DNA of 64,000 bases, from positions 1 to 64,000 of the forward strand of contig JAJTUP010000121.1 in NCBI GenBank assembly GCA_021399435.1. Reading direction: 5' to 3'. The notes beneath the pieces are model-generated. The model saw only the letters and a program-made list of their open reading frames with translations. It did not search any database and was not told where the DNA came from. Source of the stretch: Diaporthe sp. PMI_573. Lineage: Eukaryota; Ascomycota; Sordariomycetes; Diaporthales; Diaporthaceae. The stretch's first letter is position 1. Every line of letters starts with the position of its first letter. The position numbers and the translations under genes are program-made. Below, piece by piece: positions 33,217 to 44,229 of the stretch.

Positions 33217-33313
33217 GTTGAATCATTGAAGGAAACACATAATGAGAGGTACATTTAGAAATGCGGAGGTACATTCGAAGGACAAGCGGCCCAAATGATA
33301 ACCTCCACTAGAA

Positions 33314-33525
33314 TGTCACGGCCAGCAATGTCCAGCATGGAAGCTGTTGTATTGGCGCTATGTACGAAGATTCTAATCTTAAGGATTGAAGAAGAAAGAA
33401 AAGAAACTCGCGATGTGCGACGCGTTGGAGAAGTTTAATAACCGTGGTCCGTGCCTGTGGCAGGGACCAGCCCCTGCCAGCACCTTGTGGCGGTGTCAGC
33501 GCGTTTAGTGGTGACAACCGTTACA
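33314..33525 (-). repeat. LTR (3' LTR) of a chromodomain Ty3/gypsy element
   Basis: A 212-bp sequence with TG..CA-type ends (TGTCACGGCC ... CCGTTACA on the plus strand). Next to its right end (33526-33536) is the complement of a GAGGGGGGTAG polypurine tract, so the element runs on the minus strand and this is its 3' LTR. A relative is at 56487-56699. Confidence 0.8.
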
Positions 33526-33566
33526 CTACCCCCCTCTAAAGCGCGTACGACAGAGGCGTGCGGGCT

Positions 33567-33815
33567 TTAAAGGTGACGCTTGGTCCTGGCCTTGGAGCCC
33601 AGCTTTCCGTGCGCTGCTACGTTGTCATCGTCGTGATCAGGGTCGGCTCCGTCGTTGGCGGCGGCTCTAATCCATTCTTGTAGTCGTCTAGGCGGTCCTG
33701 GGGCATCCGGGTGGAGTTGATGAAAGCTTTCTAAGGCAATGGGAGCATTCTTGAAGTTTCTCGCTGGGTACCAATTGTCATTCGGATCGCAGCCGCGCCA
33801 GGCGACTTGGTATTG
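33567..33815 (-). pseudogene. Ty3/gypsy integrase C-terminal chromodomain remnant
   Basis: The minus-strand frame ends with a stop at 33569-33567, 31 bp before the polypurine tract. It encodes YQVAWRGCDPNDNWYPARNF, then LESFHQLHPDAPGPP: a chromodomain of the kind fused to integrase in chromoviruses. Upstream pol is absent, so the element was truncated here. Confidence 0.8.
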
Positions 33816-34861
33816 TTAGTCTCTACCTGCTGGAGGAAAATCACAGACCAAAGGTTAAATTACAATAAACTTCATGTGTCAGGTTTGATCCCACGGAGGA
33901 TTCGGTCACACAGTCGCCGGTATTTCGGCCCGAACGCGTCAATCAGAACGAGACCGCCGTGGCCTTTGCGCCTGTCGGTCAGGGTCATGTGGGCTACACG
34001 GGAGACGTGAAAATGGAGGTGGGGACACAATTGGTTGTGATGCGAATGTTTCGGCTCTAAAAGAGAGGGCTGAGATGATGAGTTAATCGGGTATTCGATA
34101 TTATGCGGCGGATACGGACTGTATCTGTCCATTCCCAGCCCTTGAGTGCGTGGACATTTTGTACGCCTTAGTACACGCACCTGAGCACCCGATGCCCTGT
34201 GTTTAGGAGACATGCCTATTTTGGCTCGCATATGCATGCTGCTGCTCTGAGATGTGCCGCCGAATACAATGATTTAATGGGCCAGAAGCTTGGGCAAGCC
34301 GGTATGTGTCATCGTCCGATAATCAGTGATTGATTATGCATGCGTGGGGAGCCCTTCACAGCCTCCAAAGAGACTCCCACTGGTCAGGGACATGCCAAAT
34401 TCTACTAGTGATATGAACTTTTCAGATTCCAAATGGGGAGGGGGGGGAAGGTTTGTTGGTCACCAGGGGCACTAAGAACTCTGAGGCGGACTTACAACTA
34501 CTCAGCACGCCATTGCCTTTTGTCAAAGTGGTTCGTCATGGTCATCTATCCATTACAGTGAAGCGAGGCCACGAGCCGATGCTTAAAGAGGTCTAATTCC
34601 GATCAGGGGCTGGAGTCGGGGATTCTCTTCTGATTGGTGGCTTCTCAAGGACCTCTATAACAGCAAAGACTGACGACTCGAGATAGCAAATAATTAGCAT
34701 ATCAGGCTCCATGGTGGCCGAGCGTCCACAAGGCGTATGGACTAAGTACTGCATGTTTTGTATGTGGTTCTTGTAGGAGTTAACGTAAGCTTGGACTTTC
34801 GCTGAAGATTTTCGTTCTGTGCTACCAACCCAAAATGCTATTTATATCTCCCTTCACATCG
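33816..34861. other. No recognisable gene
   Basis: Short frames without motifs; a G10 run near 34.44 kb. Likely decayed intergenic or transposon-derived sequence. Confidence 0.4.
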
Positions 34862-35025
34862 AGTCCAGGTCCACCGAAGTCCTAGGCTCTCGAGGCCACC
34901 GAAGTCCAGGTCCACCGAAGTCCAGGTCCACCGAAGGCCAGGTCCACCGAAGTCCAGGTCCGCCTGAGTTCAGGTCCACCGAAGTTCAGGTCCACCAAAG
35001 TCCACCGAAGCCCGACTCCCCACCC
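34862..35025. repeat. 16-bp minisatellite, about nine units
   Basis: Tandem copies of a unit close to AGGTCCACCGAAGTCC, with single-base variants (GAAGGCC, GCCTGAG, CCAAAG). It begins shortly before the point where hAT similarity stops, so it replaces the C-terminal part of that transposon. Confidence 0.85.
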
Positions 35026-35089
35026 AATCTGCTCAAAACGACCAGGCCCAGTGAAGTCAGCGCCGCCCAAACCTGATGCCACCAAAGTC

Positions 35090-36315
35090 TCAAAGGTTTC
35101 CTCTTGCCGTCAGGGTTGGTTGATCGATCGAAGTGGTCCTGTTGCAACTTCCGAAGCAGCTGCGTGAGGACGTCGGACTTATGTATGACGACAACAAAGT
35201 TGTGCAACTTCCCAATCGGGCCTTTGCGTCTCCAAGCCTCATGACGAGCAGCATCGATCGTCCCTTTCGCGGTTATTTCGGACTCGAACGCGTCAGCGTC
35301 ATGCCCGAACAGCAGGGCTTTGACTGCAAGGTTGATGATATGACCAAAGCAGCGTATTCGACGTCGCTTTCCGTCGAAGCCGAGAGCCCTGCCTATCTCC
35401 TCTATTGCGGTATCGTTATTTGACGCGTTGTCGAGTGTAAAGTACCCTATTTTCTCTTGAATCGAATAGCTTCGGAGGATGGAAAGTACCTCGGCTGCAA
35501 TGTTCTCGCCCGTATGACGAGCGACAATCTCTGGAATCCCCAGAACGAGCTTTTGCGGGAGATCGTCTTTACCGAGAAAAAAACAAACAATGCCAGTAAA
35601 TGAAAAGCGGTTTCGAGACCTCCACCCGTCAAAGGAAATATTGATCTTGCCTCGCACATTACGCAACAAGCCAACCATGTACCCCTTATTGCTATTGTAG
35701 ATCTCGAGAATGCGTCGTCGTACTGTCTGGTGAGAGAGATGTGCCTGAGTGATGGAAACGAGCGGGTTAAGATATTCGATCATCTCTCGAAAAATTCTCG
35801 GCTTGGCGGAATGAGATTTGGGCATCAACAATCCACGACACCAACAACTGCTGAAACCGAGTTCGTTGAAAATTGTCGACAAGACTATTCGCAATTCTTT
35901 GTTCTCGAGGGTCGTGCGCATCAAGTTTGAGGTAAGTGGCGATACTTGTTGACGGAGTCTTCTCCTTGACCTTGACAGGAGGCTCCCGCTTGCCAGTGGG
36001 ATCCCAGGTCTCGTGCTCTCTAAATAGGTGCTTCTCGGCATTCTGCGTCCCTGTTGAGGGTGTATTATGTGGCGGACTTTTCCTCTTCTTGACGCAAAAC
36101 CGACAAACCCAGCGGCGATTATTATCGTCCCCAACAGACTGGATATCATAGCCATACTCCCATATCCACGAGACTGTCTTGTTCACACGTTGAGATTTCG
36201 TATATCCTGGGAAATGATTCCAAGGAAATTCATCCCAATTGTCTTCAGTCGATCCTGAAGAAGGCAAAGACATGATCTCAGCAGATTGTTTGTTGGTTTG
36301 GTCGTCTTGTGTCAT
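35090..36315 (-). pseudogene. hAT transposase, frameshifted and lacking its C-terminus
   Basis: From ATG 36315 (minus): BED region (FPGYTKSQR, RRWVCRFC, GTQNAEKHLFREH, WDPTGKREPP), then LVSWIVDAQISF. A one-base shift at a T5 run near 35.79 kb moves to the frame that carries FREMIEYLNP, INISFDGWRSRNRFSFTGI (core), TLDNASNNDTA (second acidic block) and WRRKGPIGKLHN. Similarity ends at about 35.1 kb, where the minisatellite starts; the hAT dimerisation domain is missing. Same family as the fragment at 29.8-30.5 kb. Confidence 0.85.
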
Positions 36316-36429
36316 CTCGACCTGAATTTTCGAGCGCGTCGCGACGCGTTTATTATTATTATATCTGCTGAAAAGACCTGGTAACCAATAGATTGCAGGC
36401 TGGCGCTATCTTAAGTCCGAAAACGAGGC

Positions 36430-36592
36430 AATCTCCGATATTGTCCATCCATCCATTCCATCGAGAGTTCTGGTGGATGGATGGATTACTTAATCGGGTG
36501 CCTGATGGAGTGGATGGAAATGGATGCACGGGCCTTCCATCCACGTCCATCCATCCACTGCCAAGAAATGGTGGAGTGGATGACCACCCTGG
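36430..36592. repeat. TGGA/TCCA-rich hAT subterminal array
   Basis: Dense CCATCCATCC, TGGATGGATGG and GTGGATGG units on both strands end at a CACCCTG that would be the element's right terminus. Matches the composition of the array at 30.62-30.81 kb. Confidence 0.65.
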
Positions 36593-36914
36593 CCACAGCA
36601 ATTATTTGTGCTCAGAACCACCCTTGAGACGCAACATTTATCGACTGCTGGCTCGGGTGGGTGGTATTGCCTTTGTGCCTGTCTGACGCTGGCCCGGCCC
36701 TGCGGTTTGACATCGCTCCCTTATTAAAATTTAACGCGGAGGCCTTATCACAAACCAGCCCCATGTTGAATACGGTATATATTTGGGAGCATGAGAATCC
36801 ATAGAGGCTGAAGTCTGCTCAACCACAATTATAACGGGTCTTGGGACTATTATACAAATCCTTTTCTTCTATCAATAACGTCGCAAACTATATTTAACAA
36901 GACCTGTCAGCCTG
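36593..36914. other. No recognisable gene
   Basis: Flank between the hAT end and the PLAC8-like fragment; no motif-bearing frame. Confidence 0.4.
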
Positions 36915-36985
36915 TGCTGTGAAGGATGCTGGTGTCTGTGCATAATCCTCGGGCGAACCGTCCATCGCATGAATAACAAGGCAAT
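36915..36985 (+). pseudogene. Second PLAC8-like fragment, decayed
   Basis: The frame encodes LCCEGCWCLCIILGRTVHRMNNK, closely matching the fragment at 8.2 kb, but the CPC core reads CLC (a CCG-to-CTG transition) and there is no start codon or complete exon. Confidence 0.5.
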
Positions 36986-37639
36986 ATGACGGAATATTGT
37001 TGCTGCAATGTTGATTGTGGCATTCTCTGTGTACTCCATGCTTTTTGAGGGTGCGGCTGGATGAGAGTGTTTGGCCTGAGACGACTTTATCCTAATCTAA
37101 TAGCTCACTTTTGAACCTAGATACAAATCCTGGAGACGTGGCCAGATCCGTAAGGAATATCATATAGAGGGGGTTAGTTGCAGTGATTGTGTGGTGTCGT
37201 ATTGTTGCCACTGTTGTGCTATAATTCAACAGGAGAAGGAAGTAAAAGCTCGGACTTCAGGCGTCGTGTGTAACCAACCCTCTTGTCTTCTCGACCACAT
37301 CTATATACAAGGTGAAGTAAATCAACGCACAATTAACATGGTATATGCAGATCGAAACAGAATATCAAGAGCAGCCTGAAATGCGCGCATAAAAAGATGG
37401 GGCTCAGGTTTATGTGGATACGTTGACTCGTGGTAGGCGCGGCGGAGAGGATTTGTGAATATTCAACTGGAGTCACCCAATCCTCGAAAACTTGGCTTTC
37501 CGTTCAATTTGGTAACGAGGAAAAAGCCACTCATTAAGAGGGATAAAGAGACAATGTAGCTAGCGATAGATAGCTCTTGTTCTCTGGAATTAGAAGTTAA
37601 AGAGATAAAATGATATTATAGAATATTAAGCAGTAAATA
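36986..37639. other. No recognisable gene
   Basis: AT-rich, no motif-bearing frame; forms the left flank of the Fot1/pogo insertion. Confidence 0.4.
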
Positions 37640-39461
37640 ACGTGGGCGGCCCACTTTCAGCCCCCCCCCCCCAAGCCGACTATGCCACTATTCCCAACGT
37701 CAATTGCCAGCCACCACGATACAGGAACCCTCTTCCGTTGGTGTCGAGGAATCGTCGTTATCGTCGCTATCAGACGATATAGCCCCGGCTTCCATTTGGG
37801 CCCTCCGAATAGCCTCAATATTAGCGAAAGCCGCGTTCAGGTCGATTTAAACCTTCTTCCTCTTAAACTTCCTGCTAGCCTCAATTTAAGCCGTGAGGTC
37901 CTCAATTTTTTTAAGGCTATCGTCAAAGCCGTCTCTTTCTCTTTGTATGCCTTGATAATTTTCTAAGCATTCGTCATTAAGTGGAACTTGAGTGTTTCTC
38001 GTGCTCATAATTAGCAACCAAACGCCGTACCTCTTAGGACCTCGCTGGCGTAGCAAGATTAGGCCCCAGCGGCCAAAAAACATACTCAGGTGCTCCTCTC
38101 GGCCCAATAAAGCTATTCCGACTACCCGATTTGCTTAATTCCAGCTGGCTCGGGTGGTGTTCGAGAATATGGTGGCTAGTAAGTGCTCTGACCCTATTGA
38201 CTGGCTAAAGACCAGTCGCCCTCCACCCAGAACGAATATTTCCCGGCGTAATTGCCTCTTCGCGTGCCCTATAATAGCAATAGAGGAAACGTCGCTTTGC
38301 TATAGCCGTTGACAAATCGAATTGCCCGAGACTATGCAAGTGCTTCTTAAAGGCGGCTTTGAGAGGCGCGAAGACCCCAACATCTAGGGGCTGGAGGGCG
38401 TGGAAGGTGTGCGCTGGTAAAAACACTATATATATCTTATGCGAGAAGCATTCCCACATAAAATCAATAGTTGTGTGGCTATGGTGCCCGTCTATCACCA
38501 ATAAACGCCACTCGTTTGGGTCAATTGGGGCCGTCTGAGGGATGAAGACCCTCCTCACCCACTCAATGGCCAATTTTTCCTCCATCCACTCCTTTTTCGT
38601 TGCCGTGAATTGCCAGCCCTTGAAATCTTTAAGGGCTATAGGAAACCATTGTTGTTGTACGCTCTTTCCTTTGAAAATAATCAATGGGTCAAGGCGCTTG
38701 CCCAGAGCGTTAACACACTCAATATATGAGGTTTACGCATGCGAATTAAAGTCCTTTTGAGCAATGGGGCTATTATTTGAATATCTGAGGGCGAGAACGT
38801 GCTTAGAGTGACCCTCCATTATACTGCTCTCGTCGGCGTTCTAATAGTTGCCCGGGAGAATTGATTTGACTATAGGCAATTGGAGGAGGTTAAACCAAGC
38901 TTGAATATTCGCCTTCGTCGTTACCCTCAGCTGAATAGCCTCAACCCGCTGGTTCTTCCGGCTTCGAAGTTCAGGGTGACGGAGGAGGAACTGCCTTAAC
39001 CTCCTCCTCCCCAGGGGAGGGTGGTTCTCGTCAGGGAAGGCGAGGCGGGCCGCGAGAGCCCTCGTTTCGAATCGAGTCAATGCAAGCCCCAGGGTACTTT
39101 GATTAATAATAAATAAAGCCAATTGACCCTTCTGATAGTCAGAAAGGTGCCTCTGAGGGTCTGCAGCCTTACGATGGTTAGGAACCCCTGTATGGCGGTG
39201 ACGAAGTGTGGTCTCCGGGATATACTATAGCCTGGAAGCCAGCCAAGTTGGCATCCCATCTGACATCGCTACGAGGGCGTAGTGAACGTCATCTTCTGTA
39301 TATGGCTTTATAATTGACTAATTGAGTTGTACGCGAAGTTCGGTGACTTGAAAAAAATTCTATTGTTGAGGAATTAAAGTTTTTCTATGGGGGTGCCCTG
39401 ACGCGTCGTGGGTGCGGAGCCGCGCCGAATCAGGGGTGCGCCGAAAGTGGGCCACCCACGT
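37640..39461 (-). mobile_element. Fot1/pogo (Tc1-mariner superfamily) element, structurally complete
   Basis: A 1,822-bp element with inverted termini ACGTGGG-C/T-GGCCCACTTTC at both ends, flanked by a TA duplication on each side (37638-37639 and 39462-39463), as expected for this superfamily. The transposase inside runs on the minus strand and has several in-frame stops, so it cannot encode its own transposase. Confidence 0.9.
37990..39315 (-). pseudogene. Fot1/pogo transposase with RIP-type stops
   Basis: Minus-strand order: DDVHYALVAM (Psq-like HTH), IPETTLRHR, a CENP-B-type HTH region (39.12-38.84 kb), NADESSIMEGH (first catalytic Asp), LLVIDGHHSH (second Asp), LQPLDVGVFAPLK (third Asp), then GWRATGL. 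In-frame stops: 39235-39237, 38841-38843, 38733-38735 and 38205-38207. The last two replace the Trp of the usual AWTS and LWPVN blocks, i.e. TGG to TAA/TAG by G-to-A (C-to-T on the other strand). The frame is otherwise continuous, showing point-mutation death rather than rearrangement. Confidence 0.85.
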
Positions 39462-39575
39462 TAATATTAACGCTACTGCACCACGCTTCCACGCTATATT
39501 TACTGCCTCCATAACCACTCTAATAGCCATTTCCGTGGACCTCGAAGGATTCAGGGTCGACTCCTGACCACCCCT

Positions 39576-42500
39576 ATGGGGCATCACAGATGGATCAAGA
39601 TGGTTCCGTCGACTTGGAGGGAAGGTAGATGGGCTATTCGGAGTATGCTCTGGGTGAATAAGGACGTGGAGGCGGAACAAGTGCCGATACCATCCCCGGA
39701 CATGACAGCAGCGATCCTCAGGCTCCCTGGTCGACGGGTCTTGGTGGTGTCGGTCTATGTACCAAAGGAGGATTCCCAGGCCCTGCGGGGCACGTGCGAC
39801 AACCTACGCAAAATAGTCATGGATGTAAGGCGGAACGCAGGCATGGCGGTGGACGCGGTAATTTTAGGGGACTTCAACCGGCACGACCAACTGTGGGGAG
39901 GAGACGATGTGTCGTTGGTAAGGCAGGGTGAAGCGGATCGAATCATCGACCTCATGGACGAGCTGGCCTTGAACAGTCTGCTGCCACGGGGCACGAAGAC
40001 ATGGCACGGTGGAGATTACGACACGACCATCGACCTGGTACTAGCTTCTGCTGAGCTAGCAGACTCGGTAGTAAAATGTGCGGTCCACGGAGCGGAACAC
40101 GGATCAGATCACCGCACAATCGAGACAGTCTTTGACACCTTGGTCCCGGTACCGAAGCAGCAAGACCGGCTTCTGCTCAAGAATGCACCCTGGAAGAAAA
40201 TAAACACCAGGATTGCAACGGAATTGGGCCCAACCCCGTCTAGTGGCACAGTTCAGGAGCAGACCGATAGACTGATGTCAGTGGTTCTAGAGGTGGTAAA
40301 CGCCTTGACACCAAAAGCCAGACCATCACCATACGCCAAGCGATGGTGGACAACCGACCTGACGCAATTGCGCCGAATATACACATACTGGAGAAATCGC
40401 GCCCGTGCCGAACGACGAGCGGGGCAACTTGTACTAGGCTTGGGAGAAACGGCGAAAGGGGCTGCGAAGCAATATCACGACGCTATCCGACAACAAAAGA
40501 AGAAGCACTGGGACGAGTTCCTCGCAGACAACGACAACATCTGGAAGGCCGCCAAGTACCTGAGGTCTGGTGACGACACGGCGTTCGGGAAGGTGCCGCA
40601 ACTAGTCAGAGCGGACGGAACAGCCACGACCGATCACAGGGAGCAGGCAGAAGAGTTGCTGGCTACGTTCTTCCCTCCCTTACCGAGCAACATCGACGAC
40701 GAAGGACCCAGGCCGCAAAGAGCTCCCGTAGCGATGCCCGCCATTACCATGGAAGAAGTGGAACGGCAGCTCTTTGCAGCAAAATCATGGAAGGCACCAG
40801 GAAACGACGGCCTACCCGGGATAGTCTGGAAAGAGGTCTGGCCATCGGTCAGGCACCACGTCCTGGCACTATTTCGAGCGTCCTTAGAAGAGGGGATGCT
40901 GCCTAGCCAGTGGAGACACGCAAAGATCATACCGCTCAAAAAGCCTGGCAAAGAGGAATACACAGTCGCAAAAGCCTGGAGACCGATCTCACTCCTGGCA
41001 ACGCTCGGCAAGGTGCTAGAGTCGGTAGTCGCGGAAAGGATCTCTCACGCGGTCGAGACGTATGGGCTCCTCCCGACTAACCACTTCGGGGCCCGTAAAC
41101 AGCGGTCTGCGGAACAAGCGCTCGTGCTGCTCCAAGAACAGATCTATACTGCCTGGCGAGGTCGAAAGATAGTCAGCCTGATCAGTTTTGATGTCAAAGG
41201 GGCCTACAACGGAGTCTGCAAGGAAAGACTTCTTCAGCGGATGAGGGCGCGAGGCATCCCAGAGGGACTGCTCCGATGGATAGAGGCATTCTGCTCGGAG
41301 CGTACAGCAACGATCCAAGTCAACGGACAATCCTCCGAGGTCCAAAGCTTATCACAGGCTGGTCTGCCTCAGGGCTCTCCCCTGTCCCCGATTCTGTTCC
41401 TCTTCTTCAATGCCGACTTGGTACAGCGGCGAATCGACAGTAATAGGGGAGCGATAGCATTCATTGATGACTTCACGGCGTGGGTCGCAGGAGCCACGGC
41501 ACAAAGCAACCGGGAAGGCATCGAATCCATCATCGAAGACGCCCTAGACTGGGAGAGAAGAAGTGGTGCGACGTTCGAGGCGGAGAAGACAGCAATCATA
41601 CACTTCACCCGCAAGTCGTACAAGACGGACTCTCAGCCATTTACCATCAAGGGACAAGTTGTACAACCTAAAGAGCACGTTAAGATCCTCGGCATGATCA
41701 TGGACACCAAGCTCAAGCACAAGGAACACATCGCGAGGGCAGCCTCTAAGGGCCTGGAAGCAGCAATGGAGCTCAGGCGGCTCAGAGGACTGTCCCCAGC
41801 AACGGCGCGACAGCTGTTCACATCGACAGTTGCCCCGGTGGTAGACTACGCCTCCAACGTCTGGATGCACAATTTCAAGGATAGGCTCATGGGACCCATC
41901 AACAGGGTCCAAAGAGTAGGGGCGCAAGCAATCGTGGGAACGTTTCTCTCGGTGGCAACGAGCGTCGCCGAGGCGGAGGCTCACATCGCCCCCGCACGAG
42001 ACCGCTTCTGGAGACGGGCAATCAAGCTGTGGACAGACATCCACACCCTGCCCGAGACCAATCCACTTCGCAGGAACACGTCTCGAATGAGAAAATTCAG
42101 AAAGCGACACCGCTCGCCACTATATCAGGTGGCAGACGCACTCAAAGAGATAGAGATGGAGGAGATGGAAACTATCAATCCGTTCACTCTGCCGCCGTGG
42201 GAGAAGAGGTTGCAAGCGGTTACCGACAAGGCAGCACCAAGGCCGCCAAACCCACGCCGGGCAGCACATATCGCCGTAAGCAGTTCGGCACGGAATGGTG
42301 TGGTTGGATTGGGCGGAGCAATCGAGACACGCAAACACGTCGGAGATGTCCCCACTGTTGAGAGTTTCTCCTCAACTCTAGGCCCGAGGACAGAACAGAA
42401 CCCATACGTCGGCGAACTAGCAGCAATGGCATACACCCTTGAACGACTACCGCAGCGCAGATACCGCAGTATCACGCTTCTGACGAGAAACAAAGCAGCA

Positions 42501-43175
42501 GTGCTCACGCTCAGGAACCCAAGACAACAGTCTGGACAGGAACATGTCTGCAGCATTTATAAATCCATCAGAAAGCTCAGAAGAGAAAACAACGTGATCA
42601 CGGTAGTATGGCTACCGTCGGGTGAAGATGACGAGCTCTGGATACGCGCCAAACAAAAAGCCAAGGAAGCCACGCGACAGGGCACAGAGCCACAGACACA
42701 ACTCCCCAGAGTAAGATCGACGACGCTCAACGTGGCACGCGCCAAGCGAGGCACCACCAGAAGTCTGCCAGACAAGGTTGGCAAGCATTCCAAGAAAGTC
42801 GACACAGCGTTACCAGGCAAACACACGCGACGTCTGTATGACAGGCTCTCCTGGAAAGAAGCTAGTATACTCGCGCAGCTCAGGACGGGTATGGCAAGAT
42901 TGAACGCATATCTGTACCATATCGAAGCAGCATCGTCAGACCAGTGCGCATGCGGACAAGCGAGAGAGACCGTGGAACATTTCCTTTTTCGGTGCAGGCG
43001 TTGGACGATACACCGAACGCAGATGCTCCAGTGTACAGATACCCACAGAAGTAATATCTCCTTCTTCTTAGGAGGGAAAGCACCGTCAGATGGTACAAAT
43101 TGGGCTCCAAATATGGATGCCGTCCGCGCAACGATACGGTTCGCTATTGCCACGGGGCGACTCGACGCAGACTGA
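39576..43175 (+). CDS. LINE endonuclease-reverse transcriptase-RNase H polyprotein, 1,199 codons open
   Basis: Target-primed reverse-transcription enzyme of a Tad1-type LINE. Seen: apurinic-like endonuclease C-terminal part ([10 protein letters not shown] about residue 97, SDHRTIE about 174) lacking its N-terminal QE/EP block; reverse transcriptase with [22 protein letters not shown] (about 600) and catalytic FIDD (about 629-632); RNase H region with [12 protein letters not shown] and VVWLPSG; and a C-terminal zinc-knuckle [17 protein letters not shown] (about 1122-1138). The frame stays open upstream of the chosen ATG back to about 39.48 kb, so that Met is probably not the native start. No stops or shifts across 3.6 kb mark it as young. 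Confidence 0.92.
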   Translation: MGHHRWIKMVPSTWREGRWAIRSMLWVNKDVEAEQVPIPSPDMTAAILRLPGRRVLVVSVYVPKEDSQALRGTCDNLRKIVMDVRRNAGMAVDAVILGDFNRHDQLWGGDDVSLVRQGEADRIIDLMDELALNSLLPRGTKTWHGGDYDTTIDLVLASAELADSVVKCAVHGAEHGSDHRTIETVFDTLVPVPKQQDRLLLKNAPWKKINTRIATELGPTPSSGTVQEQTDRLMSVVLEVVNALTPKARPSPYAKRWWTTDLTQLRRIYTYWRNRARAERRAGQLVLGLGETAKGAAKQYHDAIRQQKKKHWDEFLADNDNIWKAAKYLRSGDDTAFGKVPQLVRADGTATTDHREQAEELLATFFPPLPSNIDDEGPRPQRAPVAMPAITMEEVERQLFAAKSWKAPGNDGLPGIVWKEVWPSVRHHVLALFRASLEEGMLPSQWRHAKIIPLKKPGKEEYTVAKAWRPISLLATLGKVLESVVAERISHAVETYGLLPTNHFGARKQRSAEQALVLLQEQIYTAWRGRKIVSLISFDVKGAYNGVCKERLLQRMRARGIPEGLLRWIEAFCSERTATIQVNGQSSEVQSLSQAGLPQGSPLSPILFLFFNADLVQRRIDSNRGAIAFIDDFTAWVAGATAQSNREGIESIIEDALDWERRSGATFEAEKTAIIHFTRKSYKTDSQPFTIKGQVVQPKEHVKILGMIMDTKLKHKEHIARAASKGLEAAMELRRLRGLSPATARQLFTSTVAPVVDYASNVWMHNFKDRLMGPINRVQRVGAQAIVGTFLSVATSVAEAEAHIAPARDRFWRRAIKLWTDIHTLPETNPLRRNTSRMRKFRKRHRSPLYQVADALKEIEMEEMETINPFTLPPWEKRLQAVTDKAAPRPPNPRRAAHIAVSSSARNGVVGLGGAIETRKHVGDVPTVESFSSTLGPRTEQNPYVGELAAMAYTLERLPQRRYRSITLLTRNKAAVLTLRNPRQQSGQEHVCSIYKSIRKLRRENNVITVVWLPSGEDDELWIRAKQKAKEATRQGTEPQTQLPRVRSTTLNVARAKRGTTRSLPDKVGKHSKKVDTALPGKHTRRLYDRLSWKEASILAQLRTGMARLNAYLYHIEAASSDQCACGQARETVEHFLFRCRRWTIHRTQMLQCTDTHRSNISFFLGGKAPSDGTNWAPNMDAVRATIRFAIATGRLDAD

Positions 43176-43486
43176 TCACAAGGAGGAACACCTCCATCCC
43201 ATCACCACTAATCCGACGAACCTTAATCACCTCGTGTCATATACAGCAGGCACCGCTTCAGTCGCCGAAGATAGGACACTGAACACTTGGAGAATCGCCT
43301 TCAAGTCGGCCTACTAACACCACTAACCCACGAGAATTCGCAGAGACATGGTACATTGAGACAAGCTATAAGCTAGGAACAGATTGCATATGGGCTTAAG
43401 GAGGTCGGGATTCATTTTAGGACATGTATTTGCAGATTAGTATTAGTTGCCCTTTCGGCGCAAGCCGCCGCCGGGCGTCAATAAAT

Positions 43487-43507
43487 TGTGTGTGTGTGTG
43501 TGTGTGT
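43487..43507. repeat. (TG)n microsatellite at LINE 3' end
   Basis: About ten TG units directly after CAATAAAT, consistent with a simple-repeat tail of a LINE. Confidence 0.75.
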
Positions 43508-43509
43508 AT

Positions 43510-44229
43510 TAAAGAGTCTTATATCAGAGAAACTTATTATATTCGCAGCAGTATCTACAGCTAGTTCTACAGTCTGAGTGTTTTTCTGAATAGAATTTAG
43601 ATATTCTGGATGTCCTGTAGATTTATTAGCTATAGTTGTATATATATATGGGGTATATAGGTTATTGTTATTTACCTCTGTCTCCATAGGCTCCATAGCC
43701 TCAAAAGAGAGGTTTGAAAAGTCGATTATTTCTGGGTTATCGAGTATATCCGGCTCTTCGACTATAGCTGTATTTATAGTCTCTTCTTCAGGAGACCTAT
43801 TTGAATCTTCTGGAGATTCGTGAACGCTGCTCTTGATGAGGGTGAGAGTAAGAATTTGGGCAGACTGTCGACTCACGACCTTCAGCACCTTTTCAATAGA
43901 GACTAGAGGCGCAGTCGTGGACAGATAAATAGGTCGACAGTGTCTCGATATTTGCACAATGTTTTGTGGGTCGCTTTTTACTGGCAAAGACTCGAGGTGA
44001 TTCAAGGGCGCGGAGAGTGGAGTACAGTCTCACCGTTGGTGCAATATTCTATCTCGTGTTTTCTGCATTTGGCGGAGACATATTTATGTGGTGTTCTTTT
44101 TAGGCGTACAGATTTATTGATTTGGACGAAGATCAATGAAATAGTTCCAATTTTCCTTCTCCTAAAGCGGATAATAAATTCCATCCCAGCCCAAAAGGTT
44201 GAGGACGCGAGCCTGGCGATTTCAACCAA
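43510..44229 (-). CDS. Two overlapping open frames of unknown nature
   Basis: Minus-strand frames 44229-44002 and 44005-43510 follow one another in different frames. The second has an acidic, Ser/Pro/Asn-rich composition (SPEDSNRSPEEE, EVNNNNLYTPYIY) and its end reads into the TG repeat. No domain recognised; could be a remnant of a gene or an element interrupted by the LINE. Confidence 0.2.

Larger units (their letters stand above)
39464..43507 (+). mobile_element. Tad-like LINE, 5'-truncated
   Basis: A non-LTR retrotransposon starting at the right TA duplication of the Fot1/pogo element and ending in an AATAAAT(TG)n tail. There is no ORF1 and the endonuclease start is missing, so it is 5'-truncated or was cut when the neighbouring element arrived. 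Confidence 0.75.

Noticed and set aside
42557..43153. 198-codon minus-strand frame
   Set aside because: Antisense to the conserved RNase H and zinc-knuckle part of the LINE.
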